Below, in pieces: positions 7,572 through 15,103 of a stretch of DNA of 64,000 nt. The translations under genes and the position numbers were made by a program. The stretch is from positions 5,022,501 through 5,086,500 of the forward strand of contig NZ_WUQX01000001.1 of NCBI RefSeq assembly GCF_009830285.1, read 5' to 3'. Position 1 is the stretch's first letter. Each line of letters starts with the position of its first letter. Under the pieces are notes generated by a model that made no database searches, was not told the origin of the DNA, and saw only the letters and a program-made list of their open reading frames with translations. Source of the stretch: Sporofaciens musculi (lineage in GTDB: Bacteria; Bacillota; Clostridia; Lachnospirales; Lachnospiraceae).

Positions 7572-8864
7572 CTATCGGTTCAGGATCACGTCGCTGTAAA
7601 ATTTCCCGTTACCGTTTTTATAGAGGACACTGCCACCGTATTTCTCCACACACCGCTGCACATTCAGACAGCCGATGCCAGTGCCCCTCCCGCCTGTGCT
7701 TACTGGTCTGCCGTTCTTTATCCTTACTTCCTTTTCCACACTGTTCTCAATGCGGATGGAAAGCATCTCATTATAGTTTTTGATATGCACCTTGATATAT
7801 CGCTCCCCGCTGCACTTCAAGGCAGCCTGCATTGCATTTTCCAGCAGGTTTCCAAAGAGCGTTGTCACATCCACCGGCTCTATGAACCCAAGCCCTGTGC
7901 TTTCCACCTTTACCACGAACCGGATGCCCATGCTCTCCGCCGCCTGCTTCCTGTCCGCAAGAAGGATGTTCAGCATGGGATTGTCAGAGTATTCCTCCGG
8001 CACAAGGGGCTTTAAGATGCCCCCGATCTGCCTTGTGTATTCCATTGCCTTGTCCGTCACGCCTGCCCGGTACAGCTCCTCAATGGAACGGATGTGTTTG
8101 CTCACATCATGGAGGATTTCAATAGATTTTCCGTATTTCTCCCGCTGCCTCTCATAATGCTCAAACTGCATACTCTCCTGCTGTTTCATCATGGCAATCT
8201 GAAACTCCATGCTGTTCTTCTCATCCTCCACTTTCAGGGAATAAAACAGGTATAAGTTCGCAAAGACAACACAGCACAGGTTTGCACATAGCAGGAAATA
8301 GTCAGCTTTCCTTTTGACCGCTGTTGCAAGGATGATAAAATTGACCATACTGTATAAAAACATGACAAGGTAAAGAATCACCTGTGTCCGGCTCTGCCTG
8401 TAATCTTTTTTCCACAACCTCCTTAATAGGACATAGTAAAAGAAGACTATCACCAGCTTTGAAAAAGCTACCTCTATGCTGTTGCTGATCACCACATCTT
8501 CCGGCATAAGTGAAAGTTTTTCCATCAGCAGGTCAATCCCAAACACACCGATACCCTCAAATAAGATAAGCATAATAAAAAAACATTCCGACTCCATCAC
8601 CCGCCAATATCTCCTGACGTTTTTGTCCTCATAGCAGATAAAACTGGCAATGCCGTACACTGAAAAATTTGCTGCCATATTCCACCATGTATTATGCTTT
8701 AAGTTCACCAGCGTTACGATCACCACGGCGACAGCGGCGGCAATCCGGTAAAGCCACGGATTTTCAAAGGCTTTCCCATAACGGTCACCCATGAACTGGA
8801 ACATCAGCCCGGCAATGATCACACATGACAGAAAACAACTGAACAGATATACTAAATTTTCCAT
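7572..8864 (-). CDS. GHKL-type sensor histidine kinase (AgrC-like)
   Basis: A 430-residue membrane kinase. The first ~200 residues contain about six hydrophobic helices, the peptide-sensing type of input domain. A coiled linker (about 205-240) leads to the histidine box in ILHDVSKHIRSI near residue 255. The GHKL ATPase domain has the N-box GNLLENAMQAAL near 345 and the G-box GGRGTGIGCLNVQ near 400. ATG 8864 has GGGGAGTAGGGGC before it and follows the response regulator stop by four bases, so the two are translationally coupled. No AgrB/AgrD pair or obvious peptide precursor is adjacent, so the signal is unknown. Confidence 0.88.
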   Translation of the reverse strand: MENLVYLFSCFLSCVIIAGLMFQFMGDRYGKAFENPWLYRIAAAVAVVIVTLVNLKHNTWWNMAANFSVYGIASFICYEDKNVRRYWRVMESECFFIMLILFEGIGVFGIDLLMEKLSLMPEDVVISNSIEVAFSKLVIVFFYYVLLRRLWKKDYRQSRTQVILYLVMFLYSMVNFIILATAVKRKADYFLLCANLCCVVFANLYLFYSLKVEDEKNSMEFQIAMMKQQESMQFEHYERQREKYGKSIEILHDVSKHIRSIEELYRAGVTDKAMEYTRQIGGILKPLVPEEYSDNPMLNILLADRKQAAESMGIRFVVKVESTGLGFIEPVDVTTLFGNLLENAMQAALKCSGERYIKVHIKNYNEMLSIRIENSVEKEVRIKNGRPVSTGGRGTGIGCLNVQRCVEKYGGSVLYKNGNGKFYSDVILNR

Positions 8865-8868
8865 GCCC

Positions 8869-9621
8869 CTACTCCCCACTGCTATGGATATATTCGTTGA
8901 GCCGTTCCTTGAACTGCGCCACCCGCTTCTGTGACAGGGACACTGTTACACCATTTTTCAACACGACCTCATATCCCTTCGTTTTCGCCACATTTTTAAG
9001 GTTTACGAGGATGCCCCGGCAGCTCGTCTCAAAACCGTAAGGCTGCATCCGCTCCTCCAGCCCGCTGATGGCATCAGGGTACTCGTACACCATATTTTCT
9101 GTCACGATTTTGACCTTCTTTTTTGCCTTGATGTATTCAAAGTACAGGATCGTATCAATGGAAAGCAACAGGACAGGCTTTTCCGACAGGACTCCGTTTT
9201 CCTCATAGGATACGTTACGGAACTCCAGCCGCACTTCTTCTTTCCGGTGCTGCCGAAGAAATGCCTGTAGCTGTTCCTCCAGTGCTGCCGCCGATACCGG
9301 CTTTTCCAGAAACGCAAAGGCGTGTACGGTGTTCACCGCATCCATGCAGTATTGTCCGAAATTTGTGATGTATATGATTTTTGCAGACTGGTTCCTGCTG
9401 TAAAGCTCCTGCCCTGTTTCGATTCCATTCCTGCCCTCCATCATAATATCCATGAAGACCAGGTGGAAGCTGTCATCCGACTGTAACAGCGCCCCACCGG
9501 AGGTAAAGTTTGTGATCCGGTATTCTTCTGTTTCTATGTATTTGTCTAAAAGCGGTTTCAGGATGCCTATGAGGTGATCCCTGTCCGCCTGTTCGTCCTC
9601 GCAGACTGCTATCTGAAGCAT
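8869..9621 (-). CDS. LytTR-family response regulator
   Basis: A 250-residue regulator. ATG 9621 follows AAAGGAGG and starts directly with the receiver domain (MLQIAVCEDEQADRD). Phospho-acceptor Asp lies in HLVFMDIMMEGRNG near residue 56. Conserved Thr/Lys positions are in IIYITNF and FLEKPV. The C-terminal LytTR DNA-binding domain spans about 140-245, with ILYFEYIKAKKK, FETSCRGILVNLKNV and VSLSQKR. It should bind tandem direct repeats; matching repeats lie before its own gene and before two neighbouring transcription units, which implies autoregulation and a local regulon. Confidence 0.9.
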   Translation of the reverse strand: MLQIAVCEDEQADRDHLIGILKPLLDKYIETEEYRITNFTSGGALLQSDDSFHLVFMDIMMEGRNGIETGQELYSRNQSAKIIYITNFGQYCMDAVNTVHAFAFLEKPVSAAALEEQLQAFLRQHRKEEVRLEFRNVSYEENGVLSEKPVLLLSIDTILYFEYIKAKKKVKIVTENMVYEYPDAISGLEERMQPYGFETSCRGILVNLKNVAKTKGYEVVLKNGVTVSLSQKRVAQFKERLNEYIHSSGE

Positions 9622-9668
9622 TGGTGTGCCTCCTTTTTGTATTTTTATATCGGAAATTTTCTTACTAA

Positions 9669-9700
9669 GTATAGACAGTATTCCCGATGTACAGATTCTT
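9669..9700 (-). promoter_or_regulatory. LytTR-like site before the response regulator gene
   Basis: One good copy (cccgatgtacagattctt, 9683-9700) and a weaker partner 20 bp away (gtatag at 9669-9674 matching gtacag at 9689-9694) lie about 50-80 bases upstream of the response regulator start. The same 20-bp offset occurs in the other two sites. Confidence 0.5.
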
Positions 9701-9715
9701 CTGCACTGCCATTTA

Positions 9716-10429
9716 TCATGGGATAATAACCCAGTCATCTACGTTTGCTATCCGCTCTGCACATAAAACCTCCATGGCATTCACACAGGTACTAAATTCA
9801 ATAGCAGGAATCTTATTTACTGCAACCTCCTTATGATACATATGGTCTATGTCTAAAACATAATAGGTATCTCCAATAATTCCTATCGTGTTGTTATTAT
9901 TGAATCCCAATATCAATGGTGTTTCTTCACTTGTCAAATCTATCATTACATTTAATTCATTGACTAAATAAGGCGAACCCTGCATAGTAATTTCCTGATT
10001 CTCTAACTCACACACCTGATACCCATCCACAATGACACCGTTTAAAATAACGGGATAGTATATAATCCTATTGATTGGTGTTTCGTCGTCGAGGGCAAAC
10101 ATTTCGATACCCTGTCCCAGATAAACAGAATCACTCTGCTCCTGTGTCCAGTCCCCGTCACAATAGTTTGGAAAGTTTTCTTGTGCATAAGCATCAAACC
10201 GCTCTATATCTGATGAAGATACAACATAGAAAGATTTATTCCAATCAGCCTCAGATACCCATTCCGGAATTTGATTGCCAATTTTCTCTCTATCCCCTAT
10301 TTCAGTAAGTTCTCCAAGTGTCAATAAACTGGCACTATGAAGTTGTTCCCCCAGCTCCCCGTTTTGACTGCATCCAACCGCTGTGAGTGCCAAAACTACT
10401 GCCAAAATGATTGCTGTACATTTTTTCAT
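9716..10429 (-). CDS. Lipoprotein, putative target of the LytTR system
   Basis: A 237-residue lipoprotein. ATG 10429 gives a proper signal peptide (MKKCTAIILAVVLALTAVGC, lipobox AVGC) with AGGGAGGC upstream; a frame extending to 10570 would bury it. The mature domain is acidic with many strand-like segments such as INRIIYYPVILNGVIVDGYQV and GIIGDTYYVLDIDHMYH. It lies immediately upstream of the regulator/kinase operon, and its leader holds a perfect tandem LytTR-like site (10600-10633). It might be a sensor accessory or output protein of the system; no family is recognised. Confidence 0.7.
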   Translation of the reverse strand: MKKCTAIILAVVLALTAVGCSQNGELGEQLHSASLLTLGELTEIGDREKIGNQIPEWVSEADWNKSFYVVSSSDIERFDAYAQENFPNYCDGDWTQEQSDSVYLGQGIEMFALDDETPINRIIYYPVILNGVIVDGYQVCELENQEITMQGSPYLVNELNVMIDLTSEETPLILGFNNNNTIGIIGDTYYVLDIDHMYHKEVAVNKIPAIEFSTCVNAMEVLCAERIANVDDWVIIP

Positions 10430-10599
10430 GTGAGTTGCTGCCTCCCTCTGTACGCATTGTATCCATCTTATCGCACAAATCTCAAAAAGTATAATTGATT
10501 TCCACCTTTTGGTGCTTTGTTTGGGAATTGATACTGCGGTATAGTTACTGTACCCGTTTATATTATACATGGTCTGGCGGTATATGAAAAACTGTAATT

Positions 10600-10633
10600 C
10601 CCGACGTACAGATTTTTTCCCCGAAAGACAGAT
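10600..10633 (-). promoter_or_regulatory. Tandem LytTR-like site upstream of the lipoprotein gene
   Basis: cccgacgtacagatttttt (10600-10618) is followed at a 20-bp offset by cccgaaagacagat (10620-10633). It is the same motif and spacing as at 7469-7507, located about 170-200 bases before the lipoprotein start. Confidence 0.55.
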
Positions 10634-10637
10634 AAAA

Positions 10638-10673
10638 GACCGAGGAAGGCACTTGATAACCTTCCCCGACCTT
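10638..10673 (-). terminator. Rho-independent terminator after the 10688-11395 gene
   Basis: On the minus strand a 12-bp stem with three G-T wobbles (GGTCGGGGAAGG pairing with CCTTCCTCGGTC) and a 10-base loop is followed by TTTTATC. It ends the two-gene unit 11825-10688. Confidence 0.6.
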
Positions 10674-10687
10674 ATTTGTTTTGCTAA

Positions 10688-11395
10688 TCATGCTTCTACT
10701 TTTAACCTTGCTTCATATCGCAGTCTGTTATAGTCATTTCTCTCAATACGTCGTGCCTGAATACTATTTAGCAAAATATTATACTCTATTAAGCCACCGG
10801 AATATCCAAAATAAATAACATCATATTTATCTCTATACTCATTTAAGACCTCATCAAAGTAGTTTTTTAATTCTTCAAGGCGTACAGGTATTGGTGGTTC
10901 ATCATAAAAAACAAATAATCCTACTTTCTCAAAACCCTGCCGCCTATACGATGCTAACTTTTCCATTTTCTTTCTTACGGCATCCTGAAAAATCAATTTT
11001 TCACTATCACTATTTTTCACTGGATATGTTAAACCCAGCTCATCAACCTTTGCACCATTATTTTCAATTATCTGTTTTCTACGCTCTTTCTCTTCTAAAC
11101 TACTTTCCAAACGATATTTTACAAATACGCCCTCTATCTGTGCTTCTTCCTTTGTAACCGCTTCTGTAACCTCTATTCCGATCAATCTATTCTCATCACT
11201 GATATCCGGCGCATCATGCACATCAAATCCAGCATATATATCGCCATAGCAATATTGTAAAACACTTAACGCAAGAACCTCCACATATTTTTTTCTATAC
11301 CGGGACGTCAGCGGCTTTTTGAATGAAAACATCCCTTTAAGCAAATCTTCGCTATTTATTTCAACTTTTCCCAAAGCCTCTTTATCACTAATCAT
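10688..11395 (-). CDS. Unknown protein, possible PD-(D/E)XK nuclease-like fold
   Basis: A 235-residue protein. ATG 11395 overlaps the end of the upstream gene by eight bases and has GGAGGATTGTG before it, indicating translational coupling. Around residues 50-75 the sequence PDISDEN...GIEVTEAVTKEEA resembles the Asp-(x)n-Glu-x-Thr arrangement of restriction-endonuclease-like folds, but the catalytic lysine is not clear. The rest is charged and helical, with a strand-rich end (VGLFVFYDEPP, VIYFGYSGGLIEYN). The nuclease idea is inference only; it could equally be an unknown mobile-element accessory protein. Confidence 0.6.
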   Translation of the reverse strand: MISDKEALGKVEINSEDLLKGMFSFKKPLTSRYRKKYVEVLALSVLQYCYGDIYAGFDVHDAPDISDENRLIGIEVTEAVTKEEAQIEGVFVKYRLESSLEEKERRKQIIENNGAKVDELGLTYPVKNSDSEKLIFQDAVRKKMEKLASYRRQGFEKVGLFVFYDEPPIPVRLEELKNYFDEVLNEYRDKYDVIYFGYSGGLIEYNILLNSIQARRIERNDYNRLRYEARLKVEA

Positions 11396-11825
11396 CACAA
11401 TCCTCCATATACGGCGACATCCCCATTTCTTCCCATGTGACCCCATAAGGCGCACCACCAGAAGTATAACCTGCTATATAATAAAATCTGTCATCCTGTT
11501 CCAGATAATCTGCTATATCACTTTTTTGCATCTTGCGTTGTTCACGAAGTCTTTTCCTTTTTGCCTTTTTAGCCTTCTGTATATCCTGATAGGCTTTTAC
11601 TGCCGCCTTTTCCCTGTCAATCTGCTCCTTTGTTAAAGAAACGCCTAACATCTGCAACTCCGCAACAGCCTTCATGCGGTCTACGGCAAATTTTTTCCTA
11701 TACGCTTTTATGATATCCCCGCCATAAGGTGTACCGTCATATTCTGCCACCCACTTTTCTGCTTTAGCTTTTCGTTCTGCAAACTTCATGGCTTTCTTAG
11801 CCGCTTTACCTTTTCCCTTTTTCAT
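11388..11825 (-). CDS. Unknown basic protein
   Basis: A 145-residue protein with an extremely Lys/Ala-rich helical N-terminus (MKKGKGKAAKKAMKFAERKA) and a long basic coiled stretch. The aromatic C-terminus (FYYIAGYTSGGAPYGVTWEE) seems to recur in accessory proteins of Clostridia mobile elements. Its stop overlaps the start of the 10688-11395 gene, so the two products probably work together. A nucleic-acid-binding role is plausible from the charge pattern, but no family can be named. Confidence 0.65.
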   Translation of the reverse strand: MKKGKGKAAKKAMKFAERKAKAEKWVAEYDGTPYGGDIIKAYRKKFAVDRMKAVAELQMLGVSLTKEQIDREKAAVKAYQDIQKAKKAKRKRLREQRKMQKSDIADYLEQDDRFYYIAGYTSGGAPYGVTWEEMGMSPYMEDCDD

Positions 11826-11908
11826 AGCGCATTATTCTCTCTTACACTAAACTCTAATACTTGCTTCTCTTTAAACAATCGTACCATAAACCAGCACTGG
11901 CAAGCAAT

Positions 11909-12072
11909 GGATAACGATATTCTTTACGAATATCGCTATCCCCGCTCCGGCTCCTTATGTCGCCTCGCTATGCTTGTTGGGGACACCCCAATCCCCGGCA
12001 AAATACGCTCCCGCTCTTTTGTGAACACGCCTTACGGCGTGGCTTTCAACTCAAAGCAATACACTTTGAGTT
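11909..12072. other. Hairpin cluster after the relaxase, candidate ICE oriT
   Basis: Four closely packed inverted repeats lie in a gene-free stretch. The first is a 14-bp stem with one mismatch at 11909-11941 (ggataacgatattc / gaatatcgctatcc). The others are gggg-aca-cccc at 11979-11989, cacgcc-ttac-ggcgtg at 12026-12041, and a perfect 9-bp stem at 12048-12072 (aactcaaag / ctttgagtt). Clusters of unequal inverted repeats next to a relaxase gene are typical of transfer origins. No nick-site consensus was recognised, so an attachment-site or regulatory role is also possible. Confidence 0.4.
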
Positions 12073-12191
12073 TGCTCCCGCTTACGGGTCGCCCCCTCCG
12101 CACTCCGCGCAGAGGTTAAAGACAAAGATCCCCCGAAAAAATCGACATACTTTCCGTTTCTGTATATAACAAATTCCACACCAAAAACAAA

Positions 12192-12250
12192 ATAAAAAAA
12201 GGAAAACCAGGCAAGGGACTACCTATTCCCTTTCCGGTTTTCCTCTTTTT
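12192..12250 (-). terminator. Terminator of the relaxase operon
   Basis: On the minus strand a stem GGAAAACC...GGTTTTCC, with an inner AAGGGA...TCCCTT stem, is followed by seven Ts. The plus strand also ends in a T run, so it could work in both directions. Confidence 0.75.
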
Positions 12251-12257
12251 TTATCTG

Positions 12258-13658
12258 TCACCGCTCTGTTTCTTTTTTCTCCGCTCCGCGCGGCTCCAAT
12301 CCTAAAATTATATCAACATTCTGCTTTGCGCTCTGGTAGTCGATCATCTCTTTCCGCGCCTCCTTATATTCCTCATAGCACTCTTTTTTCTCGGCCAGAA
12401 GTACGGCATATTCTTCCGAAAGCTGTGCCACTTTTGGTATCGGCTTCCCGTTCAGGGCATCAAAAGCCGCTTTTGCCGCCTCATGCTTTGCTACCTCCTC
12501 TGCGTGTTCTGCAAGGTATTCTTTTTTATGGCGTGACTTCTTATATTCCTTATAGACTTCCCGCGTTTTGGAATAATTGATGATATGTGTTTTTAACTGT
12601 GCGTTCTCTGCCATGCGTCCCTCAAGCTGTTTGATGCGGACAGAAAGCGCGTCGAATCTCTGTCCGGCAGTTTCAGCCCGCGCCGCCAGTTCCTCATAAT
12701 CAGTGACGCCATTATCTACAAGAAAATTTAAAGTCTTTGCTGCTTCTTTCAGGTTAAAAACCTTCGCCCACCGCTCATAGCTTTTTCCTTTCCCCGCCTG
12801 CATTTTTGCCTGAATATCCACAAGGAGGTTGACATTCCTTACCGCTGCCTTTCGTTTTGTTTTTGTCTCCGTTCTGGCACAAGTTTTTCCGGCCCGCTCC
12901 TGTAACGCCGCCTCCGTATATTCCTCCCCCAGACGGAAGCTGCGGGTAAATTTCTCCTGCCCCGGCGCACGGAACTCCAGCGATTTTCCCCGCCGTTTGA
13001 TCTCATATCCTTCTTCCCTCATGTGGGATAAAAAATCTTCAAAATCCCTGCTCTCAGGCAGTACCCGGTCAATCGTCTGACGCAGCCGCTCCTTGAAACT
13101 CCGCCCGCGTTTTGCCGCCGCTTTTTCCTGATAGCGCTGTCCTTTTGCTTTCGGGTTTTCGATCACGGAGTAGCCGTGTTCCCTGCATATCTGGTCGTTG
13201 AGCCTGCGCAGGGCAAAGGAAGAATTTTTATAGTTATTAAATTTGCCGTCACACTCTAAATTGGTACTGTTAAATTCCACATGGTTATGGATATGGGCTT
13301 TATCCACATGAGTGGAGACAACAAACTGATGCTTTCCTTTTGTGAATTTCATAGCCAGTTCATACCCCAGCTTATTTGCCTCTTCCGGCGTAATCTCCCC
13401 CGGCTTAAAAGACTGGATGATGCGGTAGGCAATAATGTCCCGCTCCTGGGGCTGGCTCCGTCCGGTAGACGTTTCATAGAGCAGCTTGCTCATTTCAAAT
13501 TCTTCAGCGGCGGTTTCCGGACAGCACATGTACGATGACACTAATTCCCCGTCCTTTGTCTTTTCTTCCTTCTGGTCATACTTTATGCGCGCCTGAAGCG
13601 TCTGCCCCCGTGTCTTGCTCCCCATAGCCTTTCGTGGGAGCAGGTCTGAAATTGCCAT
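12258..13658 (-). CDS. ICE relaxase/mobilization nuclease
   Basis: A 466-residue relaxase that should nick the ICE transfer origin and lead the strand into the recipient. The metal-binding signature appears as VVSTHVDKAHIHNHVEFNS near residues 118-136 (HxDxxHxHxH), typical of Gram-positive VirD2/MobP-like relaxases. The N-terminal region holds a candidate catalytic tyrosine in IKYDQ near residue 29. The C-terminal half is a long Lys/Glu/Ala-rich helical domain. ATG 13658 follows AAGGAGGATG. It is the last gene of the operon starting at 26142, downstream of MobC and the TOPRIM protein, and is followed by a strong terminator. Confidence 0.88.
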   Translation of the reverse strand: MAISDLLPRKAMGSKTRGQTLQARIKYDQKEEKTKDGELVSSYMCCPETAAEEFEMSKLLYETSTGRSQPQERDIIAYRIIQSFKPGEITPEEANKLGYELAMKFTKGKHQFVVSTHVDKAHIHNHVEFNSTNLECDGKFNNYKNSSFALRRLNDQICREHGYSVIENPKAKGQRYQEKAAAKRGRSFKERLRQTIDRVLPESRDFEDFLSHMREEGYEIKRRGKSLEFRAPGQEKFTRSFRLGEEYTEAALQERAGKTCARTETKTKRKAAVRNVNLLVDIQAKMQAGKGKSYERWAKVFNLKEAAKTLNFLVDNGVTDYEELAARAETAGQRFDALSVRIKQLEGRMAENAQLKTHIINYSKTREVYKEYKKSRHKKEYLAEHAEEVAKHEAAKAAFDALNGKPIPKVAQLSEEYAVLLAEKKECYEEYKEARKEMIDYQSAKQNVDIILGLEPRGAEKKETER

Positions 13659-13678
13659 ATCCGCATCCTCCTTCCTTT

Positions 13679-14665
13679 CTATTTTTCCATACCACAGACG
13701 CGCCCTGCCTGCGTTTTTTCCCTGTTTTCTGCCTCATATCGGGCGGCTATTTTCTGCTTCAACAGTTCATTATAGTCCTTCCCACAAACAAGGGGCGGCG
13801 GATTATCCACGATCACCCGGATGCGCCGGGAAAGTTCTGCATCCTCCCGCACCGCCTCCCGGATTTTCTCCATACCTAAAATTCCAGCCTTATCATTATC
13901 CAGACATAAACTGATGCAGACCACTGCCGGATGGTCATGGAGGAACGTAAGCAGCGCACGGGGAGCCGTCCCGCCCAGGGAAAGGTAATGGTTCTTTGTC
14001 CAGTCCTCCCCCTGCATCTTTAACAGTGATGCTACGGAAAGCGCATCAATAGGGCTTTCCGCCACAGCCACAAAGGGGCTGTCCTCATCAGCAGAAGGCA
14101 GCGAAAAACTGTAACGCTTATCGCTCCCGTCCACGTCATTTTTAAATGTGCCATATATCCCCCGCAGGCAGGCATAACGCGCTTTCCCTACACTGTCTTT
14201 TCCCACAAAGACACAGTTATGGTAGTTACGGCTCTCATACAGAATCCCTTTCCTGATACACTGGCTGATCACTTCCCCATCAATCCCCCTTCCCAGCAGA
14301 TAGGACACCGCCGCTGTCCCGCACCGGTTTTCCGGCGGAAGTAAAAAGGGCTTTGCCGGTTTCTCTTTATGGGGAATATCAGAAGGCATCCGGACAGCCG
14401 CGCCCCGTTCCCCGCAGAGCGTCTCCACCGCTTTTACAAAGTCCATGCCCCGCACCTTGACCAGATAGTCAAGCGCCGTCCTGCCGCCGATCCCCCGGCT
14501 GTGCCAGTTCCATTTGCCGTTGGATATTTTAAGGCTGTCATGGGTCATTGTCCGGTATTCCCTCCCTCCGCATTTTTGTAGTTCCTGCGGCTCATAAGTT
14601 TGTAAATAAGAGAGTAAATCCCACTCTTTCGCCCTTGCGATCTGTTCTTTTGTCACTCCCGGCAT
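13679..14665 (-). CDS. DUF3991/TOPRIM-domain protein
   Basis: A 328-residue protein in which a primase-like N-terminal half (with YRTMTHDSLKISNGKWNWH near residue 38, DUF3991 style) precedes a TOPRIM domain. TOPRIM acidic residues are seen in VAVAESPIDALS near 197 and CLDNDKAG near 253. Such proteins accompany relaxases in Tn1549-like ICEs and probably assist DNA processing or priming of the transferred strand. It ends 20 bases before the relaxase start. A terminator-like hairpin lies between it and the MobC gene upstream (14731-14756). Confidence 0.82.
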   Translation of the reverse strand: MPGVTKEQIARAKEWDLLSYLQTYEPQELQKCGGREYRTMTHDSLKISNGKWNWHSRGIGGRTALDYLVKVRGMDFVKAVETLCGERGAAVRMPSDIPHKEKPAKPFLLPPENRCGTAAVSYLLGRGIDGEVISQCIRKGILYESRNYHNCVFVGKDSVGKARYACLRGIYGTFKNDVDGSDKRYSFSLPSADEDSPFVAVAESPIDALSVASLLKMQGEDWTKNHYLSLGGTAPRALLTFLHDHPAVVCISLCLDNDKAGILGMEKIREAVREDAELSRRIRVIVDNPPPLVCGKDYNELLKQKIAARYEAENREKTQAGRVCGMEK

Positions 14666-14720
14666 ACCGCCATCACCTCCAAATCAAACGCTGTCACGCT
14701 TCGCAGCCCATCTTATTGAT

Positions 14721-14756
14721 AAAAAAAACAGGCGCAGAGAAATCATCCCCTGCGCC
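14721..14756 (-). terminator. Hairpin with T run between MobC and the TOPRIM gene
   Basis: Minus-strand GGCGCAG (12-base loop) CTGCGCC is followed by a run of eight Ts. It sits inside the processing operon and could lower expression of the TOPRIM protein and relaxase relative to MobC and the upstream genes. Confidence 0.7.
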
Positions 14757-14764
14757 ATGTGTCT

Positions 14765-15103
14765 TTACAGGCTTGCAAATTTCCGTATCAGGGAAAGAAG
14801 CCCTGCCTGTGCCGCTGCGTACCCTTTGCGCAGATCCTCCACATCCTCAGCATAAAGGTTGCGCGTCTCATTACAGCGGCGGGCTATCTGGTTTGTATTT
14901 GCGGACAGGGAGCGGAGAAGTTTTGTCAGTTCCTTCACGCTCTCCATATCCAGGTGGACGATATAGCCGTCCACCGCCATCTTCCGCAGGTACGCACGCT
15001 TATTCCTCGTGCCTGCCTGCTCCATCTTTTTCTCGATCAGGGCCATTTCCTCCGGGCTTACCTTAAAATAAAGCCCGATGGTACGCCCTTCCGTTTTCCG
15101 CAT
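14765..15103 (-). CDS. mobC: MobC-like relaxosome accessory protein
   Basis: A 112-residue protein of the bacterial mobilization (MobC/BmaC) family. An N-terminal ribbon-helix-helix (IGLYFKVSPEEMALIEKKM) precedes the conserved LTKLLRSLSANTNQIARRCNET near residue 65. MobC proteins bind oriT and help the relaxase open the DNA. The ATG overlaps the stop of the giant gene (ATGA at 15103), so translation is coupled. Length and motif order fit the family well. Confidence 0.88.
   Translation of the reverse strand: MRKTEGRTIGLYFKVSPEEMALIEKKMEQAGTRNKRAYLRKMAVDGYIVHLDMESVKELTKLLRSLSANTNQIARRCNETRNLYAEDVEDLRKGYAAAQAGLLSLIRKFASL

Noticed and set aside
11907..12119. A plus-strand 70-codon frame across the hairpin cluster
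   Set aside because: It has no ribosome binding site, and its sequence is explained by inverted repeats rather than by a protein.
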